Positions 54,593-63,281 are shown, numbered from the stretch's first letter. The stretch is 64,000 nucleotides of DNA from Flavobacteriaceae bacterium (GCA_028280265.1 JANQMD010000024.1:54066-118065), one strand, 5' to 3'. Notes: generated from the letters alone by a model not told the origin. Numbers and translations are program-made.

Positions 54593-57046
54593 ATACAACT
54601 TTTGAAATACTTCATAGACGTCATATTGCCCATTCCTATTCAGAAAACATTTACCTATTCGGTAACAGAAGCTGAATATGAGTTTCTTGAAAAAGGAATG
54701 CGAGTAGCAGTCTCTTTTGGAAATACCAAAATGTATACAGGTCTGGTATTTGGTTTACACCAAACACCTCCAGAATTGTATGAGGCCAAAGAAATTCTTC
54801 AAATTTTAGATGAAAAACCCATTGTAAATACCCTGCAATTGCAGCATTGGGAATGGCTCTCTAGCTATTACATGTGTGCACTAGGAGACGTCTATCGCGC
54901 TGCTTTGCCCTCTGCCTTTTTATTGGAAAGTGAGACCATTGTTTATAAAAACCAAGCTTTTCAAAATGAGGACATTCTCAATGATGAAGAGTTTTTGATT
55001 TACGAAGCTCTGCAGCATCAATCGCAATTGACAGTACATCAGATAGCAGATATTATACAGAAAAACAAAGTATTGCCGATAATCAATGAATTAATTCACA
55101 AGTCGGCTATTTACATCAAAGAAGAAATTTACGAGCAATACAAACCGAAATTGGTCAAATATGTTCGTTTGCATGCGCAATACAATGATGAAAGCTATCT
55201 AGAACCTTTGTTAGAAGAATTGTCAAGAGCAAAGAAGCAACGAGAAGCTGTGTTAAGTTATTTTCAGTTAACAACCTCTAAAAAACCGATCAAAGCAAAA
55301 GATTTGGAGGAACATTCTGGAGCTTCATCAGCGATCGTAAAAGCGCTAGTAGATAAAGAGATTTTTGAGTTTTATCACGTCCAAACGGATCGCATCTCTT
55401 ATCAAGGAGACACTAATGAATTGAAAGAATTGAATGAATTTCAATTACAAGCTTTGCAAGAGACCAAAACTTCCTTTCTAGAGAAAGATGTTACTTTGTT
55501 GCAGGGTGTTACTAGTTCTGGAAAAACTGAAGTGTATACAAAGTTGATTCAAGAAGTCTTGGATAGTGGTCAACAAGTATTGTTCTTATTGCCAGAAATC
55601 GCTCTGACAACTCAAATTATTGTGCGATTGCAAAACTATTTTGGGAATCAAATTTCTGTTTTTCACTCCAAATATTCGATGAATGAACGTGTCGAAGTTT
55701 GGAACAATGTATTGGAAAACAAATCCAAAGCACAGATTGTTTTAGGGGCTCGTTCTTCCATTTTTCTCCCATTTTCCAAGCTGGGGTTGATTGTGGTTGA
55801 TGAAGAGCATGAAACTTCATACAAACAATTTGAACCCTCTCCACGCTACAATGCTAGAGATGCTGCCATTGTCTTGTCTAAAATGCACAAAGCAAAGATT
55901 CTGCTAGGATCAGCGACTCCCTCTTTAGAAAGCTATTTCAATGCTCGTGAAAAGAAATACGGGTTTGTAGAATTGAGTAGGCGTTTTGGAGAAATTCAAT
56001 TGCCATCTATTGAACTTGTCGACCTCAAAGAGAAACATCGAAAGCGAGAAATGAACGGACACTTTTCCGATGTTTTATTGAAACAAATCCAGGAAGCTCT
56101 CGATGAGAAAGAGCAAATCATCTTGTTTCAAAACAGACGTGGATTTTCCCCTATTGTAGAGTGTAAAACCTGTGGAAATTCTCCACAGTGCCCTAATTGC
56201 GATGTGAGTTTAACATATCATAAGTTCAAAAACGAGTTGCGTTGTCACTATTGCAATTACCAGCGTGCCATGCCTAATAGTTGTGGAGCTTGTGGAAGCA
56301 ATCAACTCGACACGAAAGGTTTTGGAACAGAACAGATAGAGTTGGAATTGAAAGAACTCTTTCCAGATTACAATGTAGGTCGAATGGATCTAGATACAAC
56401 ACGAGGAAAATACGGTTATCAAAAGATTATAGGTGCCTTTGAAACTAGAGAAATTGATATTTTGGTAGGAACACAAATGCTCTCAAAAGGATTGGACTTT
56501 GACAATGTTTCTTTAGTGGGGATTTTGAATGCAGATATGATGTTAAACTTCCCAGATTTCCGCGCTCATGAACGTGCATTCCAATTAATGGTGCAAGTTT
56601 CGGGTAGAGCAGGACGCTCTAAAAAAAGAGGAAAAGTCATGATACAAACTTACAATCCGTATCATCAAATTCTACAGCAAGTTTCTACAACAGATTATGT
56701 AGAAATGTTTCAAGAGCAATTGCAAGATCGCTGGCAATTTCATTACCCTCCTTATTACCGATTGATCAAGATTACACTAAAGCACAAAGATTATCAAAAA
56801 GTAGATGCTGGAATCAATTGGTTGGCAAAGGCATTGCAAAATGTATTTCATGAACATGTTTTAGGACCCTCGGCTCCAGCAGTTGCTAGAATACGGAATC
56901 AATACATCAAAAATTTAATCATTAAAATACCTCCCAAACAGTCTTTGGGGAAAACAAAACAGCAAATTGCCAAGATTCAAAATACGTTTCAGGCTGTGGC
57001 AGATTTTAGACCCATTCGTTTTATTATTGACGTGGATGCATATTAA
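54590..57046 (+). CDS. priA: Primosomal protein N' (PriA helicase)
   Basis: An 818-residue helicase. The N-terminal DNA-binding domain starts 'KYFIDVILPIPIQKTFTYSV'. The helicase core has Walker A 'GVTSSGKTEVY' and DEEH Walker B ('VVDEEHETSY'). The zinc-binding region has paired CxxC motifs ('CKTCGNSPQCPNC', 'CHYC', 'CGAC'), and motif VI is 'QVSGRAGRS'. It reloads the replisome at stalled forks. There is no good ATG start; TTG 54590 or 54602 are the candidates and I kept the longer. Confidence 0.94.
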   Translation: MIQLLKYFIDVILPIPIQKTFTYSVTEAEYEFLEKGMRVAVSFGNTKMYTGLVFGLHQTPPELYEAKEILQILDEKPIVNTLQLQHWEWLSSYYMCALGDVYRAALPSAFLLESETIVYKNQAFQNEDILNDEEFLIYEALQHQSQLTVHQIADIIQKNKVLPIINELIHKSAIYIKEEIYEQYKPKLVKYVRLHAQYNDESYLEPLLEELSRAKKQREAVLSYFQLTTSKKPIKAKDLEEHSGASSAIVKALVDKEIFEFYHVQTDRISYQGDTNELKELNEFQLQALQETKTSFLEKDVTLLQGVTSSGKTEVYTKLIQEVLDSGQQVLFLLPEIALTTQIIVRLQNYFGNQISVFHSKYSMNERVEVWNNVLENKSKAQIVLGARSSIFLPFSKLGLIVVDEEHETSYKQFEPSPRYNARDAAIVLSKMHKAKILLGSATPSLESYFNAREKKYGFVELSRRFGEIQLPSIELVDLKEKHRKREMNGHFSDVLLKQIQEALDEKEQIILFQNRRGFSPIVECKTCGNSPQCPNCDVSLTYHKFKNELRCHYCNYQRAMPNSCGACGSNQLDTKGFGTEQIELELKELFPDYNVGRMDLDTTRGKYGYQKIIGAFETREIDILVGTQMLSKGLDFDNVSLVGILNADMMLNFPDFRAHERAFQLMVQVSGRAGRSKKRGKVMIQTYNPYHQILQQVSTTDYVEMFQEQLQDRWQFHYPPYYRLIKITLKHKDYQKVDAGINWLAKALQNVFHEHVLGPSAPAVARIRNQYIKNLIIKIPPKQSLGKTKQQIAKIQNTFQAVADFRPIRFIIDVDAY

Positions 57047-57075
57047 AGTTGTGAATGAAGAGTGTTGAGTTATGA

Positions 57076-57546
57076 GTTAGAAAATTTGATAATGTATTAA
57101 TGTAACAATGAAATAATGTGTCATTCTGAGGAGCTGTCACCCTGAGCATGTCGAAGGGAAAGCGACGCGAGAATCTCTAAGGTTAAAAACGAAGATTCAA
57201 AGTAGCGGAGTTTCAAGGTGGTAAAGATGAAAGTTAGAAAATTTGATAATGCATTAATGTAACAATGAAATGATGTGTCATTCTGAGGAGCTGCCACCCT
57301 GAGCATGTCGAAGGGAAAGCGACGCGAGAATCTCTAAGATTAAAAACGAAGATTCAAAGTAATAGAGTTTCAAGGTGGCAAAGATGAAAGTTAGAAAATT
57401 TGATAATGTATTAATGTAACAATGAAATAATGTGTCATTCTGAGGAGCTGTCACCCTGAGCTTGTCGAAGGGAAAGCGACGCGAGAATCTCTAAGATTAA
57501 AAACGAAGATTCAAAGTAGCAGAGTTTCAAAGTGGCAAAGATGAAA
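57076..57546. repeat. Tandem array, three 157-bp units
   Basis: The sequence TCATTCTGAGGAGCTG recurs at 57121, 57278 and 57435, exactly 157 bp apart, and the flanking TTAGAAAATTTGATAATG at about 57077, 57234 and 57391. Units differ at only a few positions. Each includes the widespread motif CACCCTGAGC(A/T)TGTCGAAGGG. A partial fourth unit begins at about 57546. Confidence 0.85.
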
Positions 57547-57782
57547 GTTAGAAGGTTTATAAAGTGAAAAAGAATATTTTGAAGATGTAAATATATTTTC
57601 GAACTCCCTAGCAACCAACAACCAACATCTAACAACTGATCATTGTTCATTGTTCACAGAAAGTAACTGTTACAAATCTCCGTCTCAATAGTCTTTCATT
57701 TGAATTTCAAATTCATCATTAAAAATTCGTAATTCATAATTTACAATTAAAAGGGCAACCTTTTTTCAAAACCTGTAGTCTC

Positions 57783-57790
57783 TATATTTG
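57783..57790 (+). promoter_or_regulatory. -7 promoter element of the ECF sigma gene
   Basis: TATATTTG matches TAnnTTTG, 27 nt before the TTG start at 57818. The -33 position is a T-run (57761..57766) without a clear TTG. Confidence 0.5.
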
Positions 57791-57817
57791 TAAGGCAGTA
57801 AAAAATAAAAATCTGGA

Positions 57818-58378
57818 TTGAAGATTATTCCTTTACATACAACACAAAAACCAACCATCCAACGTGCGATTCAGCAGGATAGAGAAGCGCAAAAAGAAAT
57901 TTTTGACTACTACTCTCCAAAAATGTTAGGTGTGTGCAGACAGTATGTAAAAGACAATCATCACGCAGAAGAATTGATGTTATCCGGATTTTTAAAAGTT
58001 TTTACCCATTTACAAAAGTTCAAACACGAAGGTAGCTTTGAGGGTTGGATTCGAAGAATTATGGTCAACACTTGTTTGTCATATTTAAGGAAAAAGAATC
58101 CTATCCGAACAACCGATGAAGATTATGTATACAACGATCTGGCAACAGAAAGTCTAGAGAATACATCTGTGGAGGACATACAAAAACTCATTGATGGCTT
58201 ACCTGAGGGATACAAGATGGTATTTAATTTATATGCAATTGAAGGCTATAAGCATGCAGAGATTGCCAAAGAATTGAATATTTCAGTGAGCACCTCCAAA
58301 TCACAATTGTTCAAAGCGAGAAAGTGGTTGCAAGAGAATTACAAAAAAGTGAATCTGATTTTAGAAGATGGAAAATAA
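57818..58378 (+). CDS. ECF-type RNA polymerase sigma factor
   Basis: A 186-residue sigma-70 family protein. Region 2 reads 'EIFDYYSPKMLGVCRQYV' with 'AEELMLSGFLKVF' (-10 recognition), and region 4 has 'LPEGYKMVFNLYAIEGYKHAEIAKELNIS' (cited for the helix-turn-helix 'HAEIAKELNIS'). It starts at TTG 57818 and overlaps the next gene by 11 nt. The following gene probably encodes its membrane anti-sigma partner, and the third an envelope protein under its control. Confidence 0.87.
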   Translation: MKIIPLHTTQKPTIQRAIQQDREAQKEIFDYYSPKMLGVCRQYVKDNHHAEELMLSGFLKVFTHLQKFKHEGSFEGWIRRIMVNTCLSYLRKKNPIRTTDEDYVYNDLATESLENTSVEDIQKLIDGLPEGYKMVFNLYAIEGYKHAEIAKELNISVSTSKSQLFKARKWLQENYKKVNLILEDGK

Positions 58379-59192
58379 ATTTGAAAATAGCATTCGAGAA
58401 AAATTACAAGAGAGGGAGATTCAACCTTCTGAGTCGGCTTGGGAACGATTGTCTACTCAACTAGATGCTCAGGAGAGAAAAAAGAAAAGAAGTTGGTTTT
58501 TCTACCTAGGTTATGCAGCATCAATCCTTTTAATTGTATCTCTATTCTTTTATTTAAATGATAAAGAAGATGCGTCAGCGATACCAGAGAATACCATTGT
58601 AAAAGAGAATGTGAAAGAGATGCTGCCTATTGATGATAAGAAGTTTAAAAAAGAGAGCATTGTCCCGAAGGAATCAGAAACTGTAATTGCAGAGAGTACT
58701 GTAGAAGAGAAGAAGAACAGAGTGCCTTTGAAAGAGCAAAAAGAGAGTAAAAAAATCAAAAGTATCAAAACGGAAGTAGCTGTTCAATCTCCAAAAGTAG
58801 ATTTGAAGCCTATTGACGAAAAGAAAATCAACGAAATTAAAAAGGAAGAAAAAACGGTTGTAGCTACAAGAGAAACCTTAAAGACCGATACACTTCCTCA
58901 TCGAAAATCTAAAAGTGGGATCTACGTAGATAGCGAAGCATTGTTGTACTCTGTGACGCATACTCGAAAGGAGATTAAAGAGTACTATACCGAGTATCAA
59001 ATATCAAAACAAAAAGTGTTAGACATCATTAGTGATGAGTTGAAAAAGAACAAACTAACAATAAATCCAAATACCATTTTGGCAGAAGTAGAAAGAGACG
59101 TTAACGAAGAAAGCTTTCAAAATAATTTCTACAAATTTATCAAAAAAAGAGTGTCTGATGTAGCAACTGCCATTGCTAACAGGAACAATTAA
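58368..59192 (+). CDS. Probable anti-sigma factor or sigma-associated membrane protein
   Basis: A 274-residue protein with a short N-terminal cytoplasmic part ('SAWERLSTQLDAQERKKKRS'), one membrane helix (about 44-62, 'FFYLGYAASILLIVSLFFY') and a Lys/Glu-rich periplasmic domain. 'PSESAWERL' just before a single helix is common in Bacteroidota proteins encoded after ECF sigma genes, consistent with anti-sigma function. There is no zinc-binding ZAS motif. I do not recognise the periplasmic part. Confidence 0.6.
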   Translation: MENKFENSIREKLQEREIQPSESAWERLSTQLDAQERKKKRSWFFYLGYAASILLIVSLFFYLNDKEDASAIPENTIVKENVKEMLPIDDKKFKKESIVPKESETVIAESTVEEKKNRVPLKEQKESKKIKSIKTEVAVQSPKVDLKPIDEKKINEIKKEEKTVVATRETLKTDTLPHRKSKSGIYVDSEALLYSVTHTRKEIKEYYTEYQISKQKVLDIISDELKKNKLTINPNTILAEVERDVNEESFQNNFYKFIKKRVSDVATAIANRNN

Positions 59193-59217
59193 TAACAAAA
59201 TTTAGGAATAGAATATC

Positions 59218-60306
59218 ATGAAAAGAATACTAATCATACTAGTGTTGTTTTGTACAACTATGGGTTACTCTCAAGAGAGAACATTTGAGAGTGAGGTAAA
59301 AAGAATCTCTAAGAAGATAGATCGTATTACCAAGCAACAAAAGGATTCTCTTAAAATGAAAGTAAAGGATATTAACTTACAGTTGGAAGAGGGAACCGTT
59401 ACAAAAACCGAAGCAGATCAGTTAAAAAAAGAAGCAGCCGTATACCATGCAAAGCGTATTGAATATCTGGTAGGAATTCAAGAACAAAAACTGCGTCAAC
59501 TGGTGCAAGATAAAACAGATGGTAAAATCTTTGGGGAGGATAAGTATTATGAAGAGAGCACCTTTTCTATTGGAAACAGAACTTTTCAATTACGCTTTAC
59601 AGACGAAGATTATTATGAACGCCAGGAACGTAGAGAAAGAAGATGGAGGAGAAGGTGGACGAGGAGATGGACCACTCAATTTGTCTTTGCCATGGGAATC
59701 AATAATACAATACAAGATCATAAACTGTCGTCACTCAATGATTCTCCTTATCAACTTTGGAGATCGAGATTCTATGAAGTAGGATTTACAACCAAGTACC
59801 GATTGGCCCGAAGAGCTTCTAAAGCCTACTTAAAATATGGAATTTCATTCCTGTGGAATAATTTGCGCCCAGAGAACAATCAATATCATGTGGTTAATGG
59901 AACGCGGACAGAATTACAAACATTTGCTTTCTCAACCATCGAAAGTAGACTCAGACATGTGCAGATGATCTTTCCAGCACATTTAGAAATTGATTTCTCT
60001 CGCGACAGAGAATATGACGATGGAACATTTAGAGATTATAGAAATCGTTCTTTCCGACTCGGAATCGGAGGGTTTGTAGGATTTAAATTGGGAACAAGAC
60101 AATATCTAGAATATAGAAATGCCTCTGGGACAAGAGTAGAGGAATTGCAAAGAGGAAGCTTTAATACCAACATATACAATTATGGATTGAGTGCTTATGT
60201 AGCTCATAGAGATATTGGATTGTATGTGAAGTATGATTTAAATCCACTCTTTAGAGGTACAGAAACCAGAAACATCTCTTTTGGAGTACGATTCGATTTA
60301 GACTAG
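59218..60306 (+). CDS. Outer membrane beta-barrel protein with coiled coil and Arg-rich linker
   Basis: A 362-residue protein. The signal peptide (1-18, ending 'GYSQ') is followed by a coiled-coil region (about 20-100) and a short domain. Residues 135-151 hold ten arginines and three tryptophans. The C-terminal half (about 153-362) is beta-barrel-like, ending 'ISFGVRFDLD'. It sits 25 nt after the anti-sigma-like gene, so it is likely a target of the sigma factor. Function unknown; the barrel is inferred from alternating strands and the aromatic C-terminus. Confidence 0.6.
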   Translation: MKRILIILVLFCTTMGYSQERTFESEVKRISKKIDRITKQQKDSLKMKVKDINLQLEEGTVTKTEADQLKKEAAVYHAKRIEYLVGIQEQKLRQLVQDKTDGKIFGEDKYYEESTFSIGNRTFQLRFTDEDYYERQERRERRWRRRWTRRWTTQFVFAMGINNTIQDHKLSSLNDSPYQLWRSRFYEVGFTTKYRLARRASKAYLKYGISFLWNNLRPENNQYHVVNGTRTELQTFAFSTIESRLRHVQMIFPAHLEIDFSRDREYDDGTFRDYRNRSFRLGIGGFVGFKLGTRQYLEYRNASGTRVEELQRGSFNTNIYNYGLSAYVAHRDIGLYVKYDLNPLFRGTETRNISFGVRFDLD

Positions 60307-60331
60307 GTTTCTCTTTAAATAACAACTCAAA

Positions 60332-60366
60332 AATCTACTTGTAAAGACTACAGGTAGATTTTTTTT
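60332..60366. terminator. Bidirectional rho-independent terminator
   Basis: AATCTACTTG (60332..60341) and CAGGTAGATT (60351..60360) form a 10-bp stem with one G-U pair and a 9-nt loop. It is flanked by A's on the left and T's on the right, so it can stop transcripts from both converging genes. Confidence 0.8.
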
Positions 60367-60372
60367 AAGGGT

Positions 60373-61248
60373 TTAACCTTTTTGTTTTTCCCACTCTTCT
60401 CTCAAGTCAGATGAAATAGTTCCTGTACCATCGTGTTTCCAACCGGGAGGTTTGATAAAATACTTTAGCCGATTCCACAAGGAGGTTTTGCTTGCGAAGA
60501 CATCTGAAAACATGGAAACCCATTCATGAAACGCAACTCTTAAGGGATTGTAGGTATTAATATTCTTTACGAGACCATAAACAGGTTTTTCTACCTCAGG
60601 CTCAAACGTTCCAAACATTCGATCCCATATAATTAAAATTCCAGCATGATTTCGATCTAGATATTGTGGATTGGTAGCATGATGTACACGATGGTGTGAA
60701 GGGGTGTTGAAAAAGAACTCAAACCATCGAGGCATTTTTACGATCAGTTCTGTATGAATCCAATATTGATATAAGAGACTGATAGACATTTGCATTAAAA
60801 TCATCGCAGGATGAAATCCTAATAAGGGTAACCACAAATAAAAAACAAAAGAAGTAAAACTCCCTGTCCATGTCTGTCGCAAAGCAGTGCTTAAGTTGTA
60901 TTTCTGTGACGAATGATGCACCACATGACTGGCCCAAAAAAAACGATTGGTATGACTGATTCTGTGAAACCAATAATAAGCGAAGTCGTCAGCAAAGAAA
61001 ATAAGTACCCAAGCCCACCAAGTGAATGGAATAGTAAACAATCGAAGCTCATTGTATATGAGTAAAAAAGCAGAAAAAACAAGTGCTTTAGAAAACAAGC
61101 CGATAAAAACGTTTCCCAATCCCATGGCAATAGAGGTACCTGCATCTTTGTATGCATACTTATGCATTTTTATCCGTACCGTAGCAATTACTTCAATAAC
61201 TACTGTTAGCACAAAAAAAGGAATGGCATAATGAATAAGGTTGGGCAT
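60373..61248 (-). CDS. Sterol desaturase/fatty acid hydroxylase family protein
   Basis: A 291-residue (from ATG 61248) membrane di-iron enzyme. The histidine clusters are 'HRISH', 'HVVHHSS' and 'HHRVHH', with a further His in 'WIHTE'; four to five hydrophobic segments surround them. Members hydroxylate or desaturate sterols, fatty acids or lipid headgroups. I prefer ATG 61248 over ATG 61263 because GGAGG lies 8 nt before it. The substrate is unknown. Confidence 0.88.
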   Translation of the reverse strand: MPNLIHYAIPFFVLTVVIEVIATVRIKMHKYAYKDAGTSIAMGLGNVFIGLFSKALVFSAFLLIYNELRLFTIPFTWWAWVLIFFADDFAYYWFHRISHTNRFFWASHVVHHSSQKYNLSTALRQTWTGSFTSFVFYLWLPLLGFHPAMILMQMSISLLYQYWIHTELIVKMPRWFEFFFNTPSHHRVHHATNPQYLDRNHAGILIIWDRMFGTFEPEVEKPVYGLVKNINTYNPLRVAFHEWVSMFSDVFASKTSLWNRLKYFIKPPGWKHDGTGTISSDLREEWEKQKG

Positions 61249-61256
61249 TTCAGGTA

Positions 61257-61261
61257 CCTCC
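61257..61261 (-). promoter_or_regulatory. Shine-Dalgarno GGAGG that decides the desaturase start
   Basis: GGAGG on the minus strand lies 8 nt before ATG 61248. The in-frame ATG at 61263 would place this motif inside the coding region. Confidence 0.6.
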
Positions 61262-61317
61262 ATTGGAACTAAATTTTCGTATTACAAAGATGACTGTTTT
61301 TCAGTAGAAAAGATTCA

Positions 61318-61347
61318 TTGTCAAAACAAAAAAAGTCACTATATTTG
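61318..61347 (+). promoter_or_regulatory. Promoter of the rpsF-rpsR-rplI operon
   Basis: TTG (61318..61320), exactly 19 nt, then TATATTTG (61340..61347): a complete match to the Bacteroidota housekeeping promoter. The predicted transcript start is near 61352, giving a leader of about 49 nt. Confidence 0.85.
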
Positions 61348-61350
61348 CAC

Positions 61351-61380
61351 CCGCCTAGCCAAAGCCTGGGCTTATAAAAA
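61351..61380 (+). promoter_or_regulatory. Possible structured rpsF leader (S6:S18 regulatory site?)
   Basis: The leader starts with CCGCC and can fold TAGCC (61356..61360) against GGCTTA (61369..61374) with one bulge, leaving a CCG unpaired upstream. Many bacteria have an S6:S18-binding RNA with a conserved CCG before rpsF. The match here is only by eye. Confidence 0.35.
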
Positions 61381-61400
61381 TAAATAAATTAAAAACAATT

Positions 61401-61742
61401 ATGAATCATTACGAAACTGTTTTCATTTTGAATCCCGTTTTATCTGACACTCAGATAAAGGAAACAGTACAAAAGTTTGAGGACTATTTGGTTTCTAAAG
61501 GTGCCGAAATGATTTCCAAAGAGGATTGGGGGCTTAAAAAATTAGCATATCCAATTCAAAAGAAAAAAAGTGGTTTTTACCACTTATTTGAATTCAAAGT
61601 AAATGGAGAAGCAATTGCTCCATTTGAATTAGAGTTTAGAAGAGATGACAGCATTATGCGTTATTTAACTGTAAAGTTAGACAAGCATGCTGCAGCTTGG
61701 GCAGAGAAAAGAAGACAACGTGTAACCTCTGAAAAAAAGTAA
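61401..61742 (+). CDS. rpsF: 30S ribosomal protein S6
   Basis: A 113-residue protein with the S6 sequence 'MNHYETVFILNPVLSDTQI', 'DWGLKKLAYPIQKKKSGFYH' and 'FRRDDSIMRYLTVKLDKH'. It binds 16S rRNA with S18 in the platform of the small subunit. First gene of a three-gene ribosomal operon with a strong promoter. Confidence 0.97.
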   Translation: MNHYETVFILNPVLSDTQIKETVQKFEDYLVSKGAEMISKEDWGLKKLAYPIQKKKSGFYHLFEFKVNGEAIAPFELEFRRDDSIMRYLTVKLDKHAAAWAEKRRQRVTSEKK

Positions 61743-61745
61743 GCC

Positions 61746-62045
61746 ATGGCATCATCAATTGAACAACAAGCATCAGGAAATAAGCAAGGGGAAGTAAGAT
61801 ACCTTACGCCACTTGATATTGAAACTAAAAAAGAAGCAAAATACTGCCGTTTTAAAAAGAGTGGTATCAAGTATATCGATTACAAAGATGCAGACTTCTT
61901 AATGTATTTAGTAAATGAACAAGGTAAAATCTTACCAAGACGTTTAACAGGAACTTCATTAAAATACCAACGTAAAGTTGCACAAGCGATTAAAAGAGCT
62001 CGTCACTTGGCTTTAATGCCTTACGTTGGAGATATGTTGAAATAA
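61746..62045 (+). CDS. rpsR: 30S ribosomal protein S18
   Basis: A 99-residue S18. The core is '[20 protein letters not shown]' and '[20 protein letters not shown]', with the C-terminal '[13 protein letters not shown]'. A short N-terminal extension of about 25 residues precedes it. It starts 3 nt after rpsF, and the pair is obligate in the platform of the ribosome. Confidence 0.97.
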   Translation: MASSIEQQASGNKQGEVRYLTPLDIETKKEAKYCRFKKSGIKYIDYKDADFLMYLVNEQGKILPRRLTGTSLKYQRKVAQAIKRARHLALMPYVGDMLK

Positions 62046-62061
62046 TTATAGAAGTAGAATT

Positions 62062-62514
62062 ATGGAATTGATTTTAAGACAAGACGTAGAAAATTTAGGA
62101 TTTAAAGACGATATCGTAACTGTAAAAAACGGTTATGGTAGAAACTACTTAATTCCTCAAGGATATGCTGTTTTAGCTACTTCTTCTGCAAAGAAAGTAT
62201 TGGCTGAAAACTTAAAGCAAAGAGCTTTTAAAGAAGCGAAATTGGTTGAAGATGCTACTAAATTAGCGGAAACAATCAAAGGATTAGAAATTAAGATTGC
62301 ATCTAAAGTAGGTACAGGAGACAAATTATTTGGATCTGTAAACAACGCCAATGTTGCCGAAGCGATTGCTAAATCTGGAACTGAAGTTGATAAGAAATTT
62401 ATCAAAGTAGTAGGAGGTTCTGTAAAAAGATTAGGAAAATACAATGCTTCTGTAAGATTGCATAGAGATGTTATTGTAGACATTACTTTTGAGGTAATCC
62501 CGGAAAGACAATAA
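62062..62514 (+). CDS. rplI: 50S ribosomal protein L9
   Basis: A 150-residue L9 with the N-terminal signature 'LILRQDVENLGFKDDIVTVK' and 'GYGRNYLIPQGYA', a long connecting helix and a C-terminal domain containing 'KLFGSVNNANVAEAI'. It binds 23S rRNA domain V. Last gene of the operon, followed by a strong terminator. Confidence 0.97.
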   Translation: MELILRQDVENLGFKDDIVTVKNGYGRNYLIPQGYAVLATSSAKKVLAENLKQRAFKEAKLVEDATKLAETIKGLEIKIASKVGTGDKLFGSVNNANVAEAIAKSGTEVDKKFIKVVGGSVKRLGKYNASVRLHRDVIVDITFEVIPERQ

Positions 62515-62540
62515 ATACTGTTAACACAGTGTTTACTTAA

Positions 62541-62569
62541 AAACCTACGCCGTAAGCGTAGGTTTTTTT
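62541..62569 (+). terminator. Rho-independent terminator of the rpsF operon
   Basis: AAACCTACGC (62541..62550) pairs perfectly with GCGTAGGTTT (62556..62565) over a 5-nt loop, followed by a T-run to 62569. Confidence 0.92.
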
Positions 62570-62665
62570 ATTGGCACCACCAAAGGGTTTTATATGGATC
62601 AAGACCATTTGTTTTTATTGATGATTGTAGATTTTTGATTGACGATATTTGAATGATGAATATAA

Positions 62666-62865
62666 AACATCGAATGACGAACATTGAATTATAGCCTAAG
62701 GATTAAAAGAAACAACAACTTGTATTGCAGTTATTATGCTGGTTTTCATGGTCTAAGAAATGATAAAGAATGACTTGTACAGCAACGATTTAAACTGATT
62801 TCGTATCTCTATTCTCTGATGAATTTTCCTCTTTACATATACTTCTTCAATCGTCATTCGATGTT
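62666..62865. repeat. 200-bp segment bounded by 15-bp perfect inverted repeats
   Basis: AACATCGAATGACGA at 62666..62680 is the exact reverse complement of TCGTCATTCGATGTT at 62851..62865. The interior has no coding frame. No target-site duplication is obvious. Confidence 0.5.
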
Positions 62866-62978
62866 CTGTATTCGTTATTCAACTGCGACTGATCCAGTGT
62901 ATAATGTTAATTCAACGTGAGTCTAATATGATACTAACTGATTTTCAAGTATTTATGTGTTTTATGATTGAGAATCAA

Positions 62979-63086
62979 TGTCATTCCTGCGAACCAGCCT
63001 GCGGCAGGCAGGGGCAGGAATCTAAATACCTATATTTTACTAGACTCCTGCCCCTTCCTGCCGCAGGCTGGTTCGCAGGAGTGACA
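62979..63086. repeat. 108-bp long palindrome, TCATTCC...GGAATCT-type element
   Basis: The left arm TGTCATTCCTGCGAACCAGC and the right arm GCTGGTTCGCAGGAGTGACA are nearly perfect complements. Inner GGCAGG/CCTGCC blocks pair too, and the centre is a short AT-rich loop (about 63023..63042). The GC-rich arms stand out against the AT-rich flanks. Confidence 0.85.
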
Positions 63087-63281
63087 ATCAAAATTAAAAT
63101 ACTGACAATTAGTAGGTTAAAATTATAATAATGTTTTTTGACTTTATCTTTTTATGTCGAACTCACGTTAATTTAGAAGCAACCCTGAGGAGTAAACTCT
63201 AAATAGTACTCATAAAATTTAAAATAGTAAACAATAGTAATTTACTGTTAATCAGTGCTGTATGTTTTTTATGAATAATTC

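Larger units (their letters stand above)
57047..57817. other. 771-bp gene-free spacer after priA
   Basis: It holds the 157-bp tandem array (57076..57546), then about 120 bp of low-complexity direct repeats rich in CAACCAACAACCAACATC and TTGTTCATTGTTCA, then AT-rich sequence ending in a sigma-gene promoter. Small open frames here repeat with the array and are not genes. Confidence 0.7.

Noticed and set aside
57076..57546. Possible CRISPR array because of regular spacing.
   Set aside because: The whole 157-bp unit is repeated, with no unique spacers between short repeats, and no cas genes are near.
57121..57650. Short minus-strand open frames (57121..57306 and 57435..57650) that look like two related proteins.
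   Set aside because: They are the same tandem-repeat DNA read twice. They have no start signals, and their similarity follows directly from the 157-bp unit.
62979..63086. Insertion sequence because of long inverted arms.
   Set aside because: Only 108 bp, with no transposase gene and no target duplication; better described as a palindromic repeat.
62904..63128. 74-codon open frame across the 108-bp palindrome.
   Set aside because: It reads through both arms of an inverted repeat and the peptide mirrors that repeat; no promoter or SD.
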